Assembly: GCA_002794465.1 (NCBI GenBank)
Contig: MTSL01000174.1
Location: forward strand, 1-36,601
Source of the DNA: Paramicrosporidium saccamoebae
Lineage: Eukaryota > Rozellomycota
Reading direction: 5' to 3'
Length of the DNA: 36,601 bases
The notes under the pieces were generated by a model. It saw only the letters and a program-made list of their open reading frames with translations, searched no databases and had not been told where the DNA came from. A program made the translations under genes and the position numbers. Numbering within the stretch: the first letter of the stretch is position 1; every line of letters starts with the position of its first letter. This document shows, piece after piece, positions 8,114 to 17,389 of the stretch.

Positions 8114-9883
8114 TCACATGCGCTCTAGGGGCTTCAGACCGAGAAGTACCAGGCCATTTCCAAGAGTATATCGTGCAGACACATACAATGCCATGCGTGC
8201 CTTGGCCAATTCCTCCTTCTGTCCCATGACCCATAATCGATCCAATGCCGTGGACACTACTCTACTCAGACCCATCAGATACGCAACAATATTGCAGGGC
8301 TCCATGCTGAGACGTGCCTCTTGCACAATCTCTGGATATTGGGCGATCATGAGAGCAAGATCGACAGCTTCTTTCTCATTAAGCAACGAATAATCTATGG
8401 GACCGGTAATATCGATGCCGCTCTTGCGCTGGATGGAGCAGAGACGGGCGTGAGCATATTGCAGGTACGGACCTGTGTCGCCCTCAAACTTGGTGACACG
8501 TTCTATTTTGAATTCATAGTCTTTAATTCGACGTGCAGACATGTCTTGGATGACAATAGCAGAGACGGCCAGCGTGTCGGCAACCTCTTCGGGGTTCTCA
8601 ATCTGAGCATACTTTTCAGGATTCTCCTTCATCACAGCGTGCATCACATCGCGAGCATCATCCAAAATGTCTTCCAGGAAGACAACCTGTCCCTTGCGAG
8701 TCTTCATGCCAAGCACCATACCAAAGTTAACATGAAGCACATTATCAGCCCATGGCTTTTCCATCATTTCAAGAATACGGATCAGCTGTTTCATGTGATG
8801 ATCCTGCTGCATCGCAATCACGTAAATGCTCTTGGCCAGGTCGTACGTCTCAAAACGATACTGAGCAGCGGCAATATCACGGGTCAAGTAGAGAGTGGTT
8901 CCGTCCTTCTTTACCACAATTGCCTTTCCCAAACCGTCAGCCTCCAAATCCACAATTTGGGCTCCCTGCGATTCTTGCACAATTTTCTTATCCTTCAGCT
9001 CTTGGATACGGTCCACCATCAGCTTTTCAAAATGTGACTCGCCAGAGTATACGTCAAATGAAACGTTCAGACGAGAGTAAATTTCTTTGTATTTGACAAT
9101 ACTCAGGTCACAGAAACGGCGCCACAGCTTTAGTGTCTCTTCATCGCCACCTTCCATCTTTTTAAAGTATGCACGTGCCTCGTCGTCAATAGCGGGATCT
9201 GTCTCAATTTCCTTATTGATACGTACATAGACGTCGAATAAATGTCGAATGGGCTCCTTTACCAGCTCTTCCTCTGATCCATAACGGAGAAAACCCACTG
9301 CAAGCAACCCATACTGTTTGCCCCAATCTCCGAGATAGTTCATGCTGATCGTCTCAAATCCATTGGCGCGGTAGAGATGCGTCAGGAAATTTCCAATGAC
9401 GGTGCTACGCAAATGACCCGCATGGAAAGGCTTTGCAATGTTTGGAGAACTGTATTCAACCAAAACTTTACGACCAGCTCCAATAGTGTTGCAGCCATAT
9501 TTTTCTTTCTTTGCCAATGCATCACTGATGACCTCTTTTAGGACGTGGGCTGTATCCACGGCAAAATTTAAAAAGGGACCGACAGCGGTTACAGCTTTGA
9601 ATATCTCATCACGAGGAAAACGCTTCGCAAGGTCCTGCGCCAATGCCGCCGGATTTCCAGGCAGTCTCAATTGCGGTAATGGGAGGGAAAACTGTCCATG
9701 CTCCTCTTTCTTGGGTTTCTCAAGCATCAGGAATATTTTATCGGCAGGCTGCTCTAACAACTTTGATAGACGGCCAGCAAGGTCCTGGCGAAGGCTATTC
9801 AGAATGTATGTCGTGGGCCATACTCTATTGTCTACAGTGACCATAGATACCTCGCTGGTAGGTGTGAGAATGTTTGATGTCAT
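8114..9883 (-). CDS. RARS/RRS1: Arginyl-tRNA synthetase
   Basis: One exon of 589 residues, typical for eukaryotic ArgRS. The enzyme charges tRNA-Arg with arginine using ATP. The N-terminal Add1 domain covers about 20-120. The class I HIGH motif is HAGH (154-157) in SSPNIAKPFHAGHLRST. MNYLGDWGKQYGLL and YLTRDIAAAQYRF follow in the catalytic domain. Eukaryotic ArgRS lacks a standard KMSKS; the equivalent region here is GMVLGMKTRKGQVVFLEDIL. The tRNA-binding DALR domain starts at about 455 with FEGDTGPYLQYAHARL, and the protein ends LGLKPLERM. The ATG at 9883 is the first in frame. Upstream, the frame stays open for 18 arginine-rich codons to a TGA without an ATG (see the finding). No other ArgRS is visible in the window. 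Confidence 0.96.
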   Translation of the reverse strand: MTSNILTPTSEVSMVTVDNRVWPTTYILNSLRQDLAGRLSKLLEQPADKIFLMLEKPKKEEHGQFSLPLPQLRLPGNPAALAQDLAKRFPRDEIFKAVTAVGPFLNFAVDTAHVLKEVISDALAKKEKYGCNTIGAGRKVLVEYSSPNIAKPFHAGHLRSTVIGNFLTHLYRANGFETISMNYLGDWGKQYGLLAVGFLRYGSEEELVKEPIRHLFDVYVRINKEIETDPAIDDEARAYFKKMEGGDEETLKLWRRFCDLSIVKYKEIYSRLNVSFDVYSGESHFEKLMVDRIQELKDKKIVQESQGAQIVDLEADGLGKAIVVKKDGTTLYLTRDIAAAQYRFETYDLAKSIYVIAMQQDHHMKQLIRILEMMEKPWADNVLHVNFGMVLGMKTRKGQVVFLEDILDDARDVMHAVMKENPEKYAQIENPEEVADTLAVSAIVIQDMSARRIKDYEFKIERVTKFEGDTGPYLQYAHARLCSIQRKSGIDITGPIDYSLLNEKEAVDLALMIAQYPEIVQEARLSMEPCNIVAYLMGLSRVVSTALDRLWVMGQKEELAKARMALYVSARYTLGNGLVLLGLKPLERM

Positions 9884-9983
9884 TAGTCGTCTTATTGGTC
9901 GCAGTAATACTGCCAGTCTTATGAAACGCAGAGTGAGTCACCCCGGCCATGACTCATAATTACGTGGACAAGTGATTTTTATT

Positions 9984-11354
9984 TTATGCTTGGAATTGGC
10001 CGTACTTGGACACTATTTTGTTGTATAGCATCGGGTCATTCCTTTGTAAAGAAGCCGGATCCTCGGAAAGGCATACGAACAAAGCCGTCGACCCGGCCCC
10101 AATGACCTGTAAAGCCACCATGGGAATTAGCATGCCTAGTAGGAACATGGACAAAGACAAAAGGACTGACAGCCCCATGGTCTCTCGATAAATCAAATAG
10201 GACAGTAAGAATGACACGAATCCACAACAAAATCCGATAGCTAGGCTCAGCATTGAGGTCGTGGTGCCTGTCAAATTATCATTCACAATGGCGTCGACCC
10301 CGTGCCTCTTGATCAGCTCCCACGTATCCCGCGATGCCTGCACAAACGACTTGCCGTATATGGCAATCTGTGTGTACGCATAGTAGTTGAAATATGCTAC
10401 CAGGCTCTCAACCCACTCGAGGATGCAGTCAACGACTGCGCCAGCGATACTGTTCTTTTCCGTTGCCGATTTGAGGACGATGCGGAGTAGTTGTATTAGG
10501 GCGACTATCAATGACCCCAAACAGACGCTACCAAAGGAGTATGTGACGGCTCTACTGAAAGCACCAGAAGTGGCCTTGTCGGCACGCTGTCCACGAGGAG
10601 TGAAGTAATGCGTCGCAAATACTCCAGCAATAGTGGTTTGAAGAACGTTGGCAAGGACTTGTGATGACCAGAGGAATGAGAAGAGCACAAAAAACAGCAG
10701 TGCTCCATGCAGTGCGTCGTCATATTCGTTGTATAAGGCCGCTGCGGCGCTGAAAGTGACTGAGAACCACGAGGCGTAAACAATCGAGACAACCAAGACT
10801 CCCGCTACCACTGTGTAGATGGAAGGGTACATCTCAATACAGTCCATGACCTGCTTCAGGATCAATGCCGAGAAGGCAAACCTGGATCGGACCCAGAAGT
10901 AGACAATTGTAAGCATGACTGCAATGAACAGAAACGTACCACAAGCCATATAGCCAAAGATATTTGGACGCAAAATCGCGGCTAGCACGCCAAAAAGCGC
11001 TGTCAGGACGATATTCGCAATCATTGAGACATGTATCATCATTTCTGCCCTTGTACGCAGCATAAGCATGCTAATGGCGGTGAGGAGACCAGAAGTAAAC
11101 ACCATTCCCACTAACTGTGCTATCAAAAATCCGAGTAAACCATCGGGCAAGTCGAGGTGCTTTTTAATGACAAATAGGTGCTTGTACGACGCACGAATGG
11201 CGTATAATGAGCATGTCGCAAACCATGCAAGGTGGAGGTAGAAGAGAATTGCACACCAAAGGTCTTGCCATTTTGGGTTGGTGGGGCTCACTTGCTTGGC
11301 GGGGACAGTCGCGGGGACAGGAGAAGGGACTCCAACTGTGGGAATGGAAGACAT
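9984..11354 (-). CDS. PNS1/choline-transporter-like (SLC44) membrane protein, copy 1
   Basis: 456 residues from the ATG at 11354. The frame is open further upstream but without ATG. About ten hydrophobic segments fill the protein from residue 35 onward. The CTL/Pns1 signature in the C-terminal half is clear: RAVTYSFGSVCLGSLIVALIQ, YFNYYAYTQIAIYGKSFV and HGVDAIVNDNLTG, ending with a short cytosolic tail with D-P-x-x-L-Q-x-N-D-P. Animal CTL1 moves choline; the function of fungal Pns1 is not established, so the substrate is unknown. It is followed immediately by a paralogue on the same strand (374 bp apart), a tandem duplication. A 9-bp perfect inverted repeat lies about 60 nt upstream of the start. 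A possible 5' intron spanning the start could not be excluded. Confidence 0.88.
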   Translation of the reverse strand: MSSIPTVGVPSPVPATVPAKQVSPTNPKWQDLWCAILFYLHLAWFATCSLYAIRASYKHLFVIKKHLDLPDGLLGFLIAQLVGMVFTSGLLTAISMLMLRTRAEMMIHVSMIANIVLTALFGVLAAILRPNIFGYMACGTFLFIAVMLTIVYFWVRSRFAFSALILKQVMDCIEMYPSIYTVVAGVLVVSIVYASWFSVTFSAAAALYNEYDDALHGALLFFVLFSFLWSSQVLANVLQTTIAGVFATHYFTPRGQRADKATSGAFSRAVTYSFGSVCLGSLIVALIQLLRIVLKSATEKNSIAGAVVDCILEWVESLVAYFNYYAYTQIAIYGKSFVQASRDTWELIKRHGVDAIVNDNLTGTTTSMLSLAIGFCCGFVSFLLSYLIYRETMGLSVLLSLSMFLLGMLIPMVALQVIGAGSTALFVCLSEDPASLQRNDPMLYNKIVSKYGQFQA

Positions 11355-11728
11355 CGTGGCGGTACTTACCGACACCCTGGTTGGATCCTTTCTGTATGCC
11401 AGAGCTCTGGTTATTGGTTCGCCACGCGCCACGAACCAATCCGCTATGCACAAGACAATAATTTGACCGTTCTTTAACAAAGCTCTGGCGTAAGGACTCT
11501 TGTAAGCAAGTTATTGATAAGGTTGGCCCAGATAGCGATCCCACAACTCTGAGGATGGTGGCCTATGCGCAATAAATATGCCTTTAATAAAGCTCATTCG
11601 CTTATCAACAAACTCTTCTACCTACGTACAGAGACTACCATCGTAAACGCTTAACAAAAGAGTTATTTTTGTAGAGTTTCCACTACGCATCACATTAGTT
11701 TGGCAAGCTCATTTATTCTTGGGACTAT
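11355..11728. other. Spacer between the two transporter genes
   Basis: 374 bases containing the promoter of copy 1 and the 3' flank of copy 2. The only structure I see is the inverted repeat at 11413-11440. Confidence 0.5.
11413..11440. promoter_or_regulatory. Perfect 9-bp inverted repeat upstream of transporter copy 1
   Basis: ATTGGTTCG (11413-11421) and CGAACCAAT (11432-11440) are exact reverse complements separated by the 10 bases CCACGCGCCA. The arms carry two opposed CCAAT pentamers and the loop an ACGCG core. It could be a protein-binding palindrome or a 5'-UTR hairpin. Confidence 0.5.
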
Positions 11729-13105
11729 TTAGAACGTAATCATCGAGTATTTTTCCATGATTGCATTATACAGGTGCGGTTTGGATCGTTGCAATGCCTC
11801 TGGATCCTCGGCCAAACAGACAAAGGTTGTCGTAGCGCCAGCGCCGATAACTTCAAAGGCTACGGCTGGGATGATGATAGATAAAAGTCCAAAGACGACG
11901 GCGATCACGAGCGATTCATCCCATGGTTTGGCATATATCAGGGTAGAAATTATATATACCACTAACCCGCTGGCAATCCCGATGGTAAAGGAGGAAATTC
12001 CCAGACAGGTCCCTATCAGATCGTCGTTGACAATGGCATCTACACCTCGGCTCTTGACAAGATTCCAGGTATCCTTTGCGGCCTGAATGTATGGCTTACC
12101 ATAAATGGCAATCTGCGTGTAAGCAAAGTAATTGAAGTATTCCACCAAGCCTTGCAAAAGACCTAGGATGCAGTCGACCACGGCACCGGCAATACTGTCC
12201 CGATTTGTGGCCATTTGTAGTAGGAAACGGATCGTCTGGATAATTGCCACAATCAGGGATCCAAAGCAAATGCTACCAAACGAGTATGTGGTAGCTCTAC
12301 GGAGGGAGCTGGCAACGGGATTGATGATGGCTTGGCCAGTCCCGTGCAGAAAATAGTATGTTGCATAGACACCGGCAATACTAGTCTGCGCAGTGTTTGT
12401 AAGCACCTGTGAGGTCCAGAAGAGCGAAAATGCAGAGTAAATCATCATAGCCTGCGCATATGGGTCCTTGGTCCTATCATGGAGCACGCCGAGAGCCCCG
12501 AAGGTCGAGGCAAAGTATGCCATGTAGATGACAGAGATGACTACAGAGCTGCTGGTCACTAACAACATGCTGGGATAGGCCTTTAAACAATCCAGAACGG
12601 TCTGCAACAGTATTGCTGAGAAGGGGATGCGATTCCGAAATGCGAAATAAAACACAATGGTTATCACCGCCATGATGCTCAGAATCACACCTGGTAGGAT
12701 GGCACCTGCCACAAACGCCCATACCGCTATCCCCACACTCAGTACGCAATTCATGATGAATGCGGTGTGTAGCATCGTCTCTGGGGCGCTCTTCATGAAT
12801 CCCAAGGTCAACACGGTTAGTCCAACAGCAGTGGCAGCTGCACTTGCAAAGCTGATCAAAAAATAGCGCAGCATGTTGCCGTCTATTTCTATTCCGCCGG
12901 GTTTCTCAGTAATCGGGACATTGCGTACCTGGATGAATGCATAAACAGAGACGGCGATGAACCCAATAAAATGTGCATAGAACAAGACGGCTGCCCATAG
13001 GTCGCGCCATTGAGGTATGGGAAACATATTGTCATGCTTATTACCCGTCTGCTTCTTATCGAGGGGAGGCACAAAGCGCTCACTCGGAGAGGCAGCACCG
13101 TTCAT
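11729..13105 (-). CDS. PNS1/choline-transporter-like (SLC44) membrane protein, copy 2
   Basis: 458 residues from the ATG at 13105; the four codons upstream are open but begin at TTG. It shares the transporter architecture of its neighbour: a short charged N-terminus, a WRDLWAAVLFYAHFIGF first membrane segment, and the Pns1/CTL core RATTYSFGSICFGSLIVAII, YFNYFAYTQIAIYGKPYI and RGVDAIVNDDLIG, then FVCLAEDPEALQRSKPHLY at the tail. The two copies are obviously related throughout but well diverged, so the duplication is not recent. They lie in the same order and strand. The substrate cannot be read from sequence. No intron is required. Confidence 0.88.
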   Translation of the reverse strand: MNGAASPSERFVPPLDKKQTGNKHDNMFPIPQWRDLWAAVLFYAHFIGFIAVSVYAFIQVRNVPITEKPGGIEIDGNMLRYFLISFASAAATAVGLTVLTLGFMKSAPETMLHTAFIMNCVLSVGIAVWAFVAGAILPGVILSIMAVITIVFYFAFRNRIPFSAILLQTVLDCLKAYPSMLLVTSSSVVISVIYMAYFASTFGALGVLHDRTKDPYAQAMMIYSAFSLFWTSQVLTNTAQTSIAGVYATYYFLHGTGQAIINPVASSLRRATTYSFGSICFGSLIVAIIQTIRFLLQMATNRDSIAGAVVDCILGLLQGLVEYFNYFAYTQIAIYGKPYIQAAKDTWNLVKSRGVDAIVNDDLIGTCLGISSFTIGIASGLVVYIISTLIYAKPWDESLVIAVVFGLLSIIIPAVAFEVIGAGATTTFVCLAEDPEALQRSKPHLYNAIMEKYSMITF

Positions 13106-13280
13106 CCTTGTCAACAACAGAAACTCCGAGCCAGGAGTTATGCAGACAAGGGAAGACGATGATTGGCTGCTGTTGAAACTCTTTGAATTTAGTTGGTCTC
13201 CACTATTCTGACTTCCAATTATATTCGCTATTTGGACACTAAGAAAGTGTATGAGAGGTTAATGAATGAGTCAGTTTTAT

Positions 13281-13294
13281 TAAAGGCGCCTTTA
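13281..13294. promoter_or_regulatory. Perfect 14-bp palindrome TAAAGGCGCCTTTA
   Basis: The sequence equals its own reverse complement. It lies 176 bp upstream of the start of transporter copy 2 in a divergent promoter region. A dimeric regulator site is possible; nothing else supports this. Confidence 0.35.
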
Positions 13295-13630
13295 TAGGCC
13301 ACCATTCTCAATATTAGTAGATTGTCGTGATGCGTGGTGTGGCGTGAGAATTGTCGCATAGTTGGGAATGTGACGTAGAGGATTGATTGCCATGGTCTTT
13401 GGAATAATCGATGAAAGCTAATGAAAGTTATATCTTTACCAACGTGGGATTGCTACGTTATTTGTGAGACTATAATTAGGCTGTTGGATTAACAGTGAAC
13501 AAGTTCCCGCATGACTTGATCCGTGGTATTATCCCACACTACACGACACTATAGCATGGGTAAAGCGCCAATCTTTCTGCTTCCGTGTCTAGCCTCTGAC
13601 ACCTCGTTCCACATTTGCTCGCATAATAAA

Positions 13631-13653
13631 CACCCAGCTAGTTATCTCGTTAC
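13631..13653 (+). repeat. Dispersed 23-base spacer motif, copy B
   Basis: CACCCAGCTAG then a variable stretch then TCGTTAC; 20 of 23 positions match copy A at 3479-3501. Confidence 0.45.
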
Positions 13654-13733
13654 TTTTTATATGCGGATGCTGCTTAAAGGGGTCTTTTAACTCCACGAAA
13701 TATAAGTATTTATCAAACAATTACCTGCATTGA

Positions 13734-16452
13734 ATGCCATGCATTTTAAAGGTTCATGTGGAGGCGGCTCGCGGCCTTCCCGCCATGGACAGTACATCTG
13801 AAGTGGCCGACGCCTATGTTGAGATTCGCTTTTCCGACTCTCTCCAGCGCACCTCTGTCTGTCGAAAGACGCTCAACCCGGTGTGGCGTGAAGATTTTCG
13901 TTTTGAAGTTCCTGACGATACGCTCCTGCAGGATGCGCCGCTGGAGCTAAAAGTGTTTGATTTTGATGCGATTACAGCGGACGATTCGGTGGGGATGGTG
14001 ACAGTAGACTTGAATCCGCTAGTTTCCTTGGAGGGCCCAAGCCAGATGGCGGGATGGTTCCCTATTTACGACACTATCCGAGGAGCGAGGGGGGAGTTGT
14101 GGGTACAAGTAAAGGTAGAATTCTTTGAAAATACCAATCCATTCAAAGAGTCTTCAGCTGGAATCCATTTGTTCAGTAGCTCCGGCATACCCGTACCTTA
14201 TACCGTACGGCAACACGCTATGATTTGATTTTGCTTAGAATGCAATAATTGTGGGACTGGTGGACGAGGTCATTACGGAAATTGATCCCGACTATCACTG
14301 GTCCGATTCATTCCGCACCTCCCGTTCCTCTAATGAAGCTTCGCAGCGCATTCTGAGTCAAATGAGCTGTCGATTGCGCCGTCAGATGGGCAGAAAAGCG
14401 TTGGAGATGGGGGGCAATTCCATTCTTGCCTACTCACAATGGATCGATATTGAGCCGTATTCTCAGACCATAACCTTTCGTGGACTGGGCACTGCTGCGA
14501 TTATGCAACAGTCCGAGCAAGACAGCGATTCCAAAGACGCGATGGATGAGGAGATTCCACTCAAGCTGCATTCAAAGGGGATCGAATTGGCAACCATTAG
14601 CAAACTTCCGCCTGGGTGCATTTCAGGGATAGGAGGCGTGGTATCTGCAAAGAGCGTGAAATTGTTGTCTGATGAGACCGATTACAGTGACGCTATTACC
14701 CGCGATCGGTGGTTGTCAGAACTGAGAGATGAGATTAGATTACATGCCCGCAATCTTGGCTGTAATATCGTCCTCGGCTATCGCGAAAACATTTCAATTC
14801 ACGAGGATTTGTACATTTTGGCTGCAGAGGGGACCGCATGTAGAATCCGGGGAAGAGAGATGCGTCGTCATCAGTTGCGTGATGATCGTTCCTCAGAGGA
14901 TGAGACTTTAGTTTCTGAAAAGGCCGAAAGAGTAAAACGTGTAGTCAAGCGACTCAAGGAGTGTGCCTTTTGTCATCTACCCAGACGAAAGGCAATACAG
15001 AGAACTGTCATGGCCAACTCTTCGACTTGTAATATTTGTAGAAAAATGCTAGTCCCAGAAATGTTGCTAGCCACCACTGAACTTACCTCGGATGTTGAAG
15101 TTTTTAGAGATCAGCGTCTGGTTGAAAGTTTTGTTTGTAGGCCACTAAGGAGGAAGAAAGACGGCGAGCCCACTGCCGCTACAGTCAGCTTGAATCTTCC
15201 ATTTGTAGAGTATGACTTGTACCGACAGTTGCAATTTAAGCTTCGCTACTATGGATTTAATGCTGTCTTTGGATTGAGGTATCAAATACTGGCGAGTGAC
15301 ACTATGATTGTCGCATTGGCCAGCGGAACAGGCGCATGTTTGGCTGCTCTCCCTGAGCCGCAGGCTTTACAAATATCCCGTAACATTGACATTCGCGATG
15401 CAGAAGACGAGCAAATCTTTAGCTTCCAGGAACGGGTGGCCAAGGCATCCTCTTCTACATACGACATTATCCATGAAATGTATTCTGACCGCTTCCAGTC
15501 GACATCTTCGGAGAGTTCATCAGATGCAGAGGACTCTCCCAGCTCTTCATCAAGCTCGAGTTCTTCGGAGGGTGATTTATCTGACGATCAGTCTGTTGTA
15601 CAAATTGATGATGAAGCTGACGAGGACTTGTTGTTGACTCTGGTTGAGCCTAACATTTCCACTGCCGTCTTGGCAGGAACATTGGATACCCAGCCATCAG
15701 TGGATCCATCCCTGTCACCCTGCTCCTCTCTCCACCAAATATCCCATTTTGTGTGTCAATTCCGTCGAGTCAATATTGCCAAAGAGAACCATCATCCAAA
15801 TTCAGCTCTGTCAACGCAATTCAGCCGCCACTATGAAGAAATGATTGCTCAGCTCGATGGTTTGTTTACGGGGACGCCACGGATCCACTGCATTCGACAT
15901 CAACTGAATTTGGTCCGCAGTGTTGAATTGCAAATTGTGACTATTGCCACGGTATTTGGAACGGTCAATGTCCCTGTGGCATCCAGCAAGGACTTGCTTG
16001 AGCCGATCACATTCGACTGGGCGGAACAGGATGTCATCTCCAGTGACTCGGACGACGAAGATGCGGTTCCCACCCGTCCTGGTACGGATACTTCTCCAAC
16101 TGTTGTCCCGCCCGCTTCAATTTCCTTCACGACCGGCACCCACACCCCCAGCTCTGTCCTCGTCGACAACTGCGGCACCATCGCCGTACAGCTGTTTAAA
16201 GAAATCTATTCGCACGAAAGCGCTGGCGGCTTCCCTGGGTTCGTAAACTCTACCATCTCTGATGCATTCTCCATCACAAGAGCATATGCCGCCTCGCTAG
16301 GCGGAAACGCAGTGACAGCGGTTGCATTTAAGCCAGCGGCATTTTATGAAAATTTCAAAAATCAGATGCATGTAGTAATGTCTTTGACAGCGGACGTGGT
16401 GGAGGTGGAACATGACCGAGAAACGGCTTGGTCCTTGTTACAATCAATTTAG
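13734..16452 (+). CDS. C2CD5: C2 domain-containing protein C2CD5 (CDP138-like)
   Basis: Two exons, 13734..14204 and 14239..16452, joined across a 34-nt intron into 894 residues (human C2CD5 is about 1000). In mammals C2CD5 is a Ca2+- and phospholipid-binding protein that supports insulin-driven GLUT4 vesicle fusion; here the role is unknown. The C2 domain spans about 1-115. All five expected Ca2+-ligand aspartates are present: D19, D26, D76, D78 and D84. GWFPIYDTIRGARGE follows as in the animal protein. Splicing joins GIPVPYT to NAIIVGLVDEVI, recreating the animal order, then DPDYHW and SNEASQR. The middle and C-terminal parts share the long conserved region that has no other named domain, interrupted by a Ser/Asp-rich acidic linker at about 420-450. 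Cysteine pairs (CAFC, CNIC) near residues 240-265 resemble a small zinc site. Confidence 0.88.
14205..14238 (+). other. 34-nt intron of C2CD5
   Basis: GTACGG donor, GCTTAG acceptor. Its position is fixed by homology on both sides of the junction. Confidence 0.9.
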
Positions 16453-16791
16453 AACAATTAACGCTATAACGTCTGATTGCAGCCCAGACAAAGTGATGGT
16501 GCTTACTTAGGACCGGCATGTATTGGCAGAGTTTTTGTTGAGAATTGCGAGAGTCCATCCCCAGGCTCGAGATGGATAACGAGTCTTTCATTGAGCTAGA
16601 ATTTATTTTTATTAAAGACGTCATTATGGGATGTGATTTCTTAAACGCGACAGCGCCGCGTGTCACCTCACTCTTAATCCCATGGCCTTTAATGCTTGTT
16701 ATAGCAGCGTTGATCGGCCGATACGACATTTAATTTTCATTAGAATAATTTAAATCAATTGCATATTTGCCTTGCCGGGATTCAAATTTTA
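16453..16791. other. Spacer between C2CD5 and the first secreted-protein gene
   Basis: 339 bases. A 53-codon frame starting at the ATG at 16572 ends in a hydrophobic stretch, but nothing else supports it. No RNA gene is seen. Confidence 0.45.
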
Positions 16792-17028
16792 ATGAACTGT
16801 CTTGGTCTACTGTTAATACTTGTCATTTATGGCCATTGTTCAACGTTACCTGGAGAGAATGACGAGGCAACAACTACTATTGACTTGGGGCAAGGTGACT
16901 CTGAAGAGTTGCCGGCCTCAACGGGCGCTATCTCATGGATTCTCTCTTTGATGACTTGCAATAATAAGAATCCCCATCGCACAAAGACATATGAAGAACT
17001 ACTTGATGCACTCTCAAATGCCGTATAG
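16792..17028 (+). CDS. Small predicted secreted protein A
   Basis: 78 residues from the ATG at 16792 to TAG at 17026-17028. I recognise no family. The N-terminus MNCLGLLLILVIYGHCS is a textbook signal peptide: a short n-region, a leucine-rich core and a cleavage-compatible C/S end. The mature part is small, acidic and Thr/Glu-rich with no disulphide pattern beyond one cysteine, and a hydrophobic patch (AISWILSLM) that might be an amphipathic helix. It is the first of three consecutive same-strand genes with signal peptides. Export from the cell, or into a host if the organism is a parasite, is inference. The short length means the call rests on the signal peptide and clustering. Confidence 0.5.
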   Translation: MNCLGLLLILVIYGHCSTLPGENDEATTTIDLGQGDSEELPASTGAISWILSLMTCNNKNPHRTKTYEELLDALSNAV

Positions 17029-17389
17029 CATGGAATAGACTTATTAAGTCGTGTTTTGTAATCCAACACTTTTTGTTACATGTACGTTATTGCCCAAGTC
17101 TGGATTGCCGGTATAAATTACTGTTTACGGTTAGGCGGGAGGGTATCTCGTGTTCAACTGCAAATTCATAAGGACAATGGAAAGTGGGGCTTTTGGACAA
17201 AACATTTCATTTTTGTTAGACTTGCTCAACTTTGACAAAGACTTGGCCATGTCAAACTGGCCACAGTTAGTGTACATTCTTTCGACACTGTTGGATCACT
17301 AATCCAAGCTTGATTGTATATGTAGATTTTTATGCACATTAGTTAATGATTAAATGCAATTTTACAACTCCTGACATTGATCCTATTGA
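17029..17389. other. Spacer between secreted-protein genes A and B
   Basis: 361 AT-rich bases without a plausible frame, repeat or RNA gene that I can see. Confidence 0.45.

Larger units (their letters stand above)
13106..13733. other. Divergent spacer between transporter copy 2 and C2CD5
   Basis: 628 bases without a credible frame. It holds a perfect 14-bp palindrome (13281-13294) and copy B of the dispersed spacer motif (13631-13653). No RNA gene is evident. Confidence 0.5.

Noticed and set aside
8321-9037. 238-codon open frame on the plus strand
   Set aside because: It lies wholly inside the well-supported ArgRS gene on the other strand and the product looks like no protein; it is a shadow of codon bias.
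11321-11354. 34-nt 5' intron (GTAAGT...ACAG) across the start of transporter copy 1
   Set aside because: Donor and length look plausible, but the acceptor is CAG, no branch word is present, and the ATG inside gives a normal family N-terminus.
16572-16733. 53-codon frame with a hydrophobic end after C2CD5
   Set aside because: Short, no promoter or homology, and hydrophobicity alone is not enough in AT-rich spacer.
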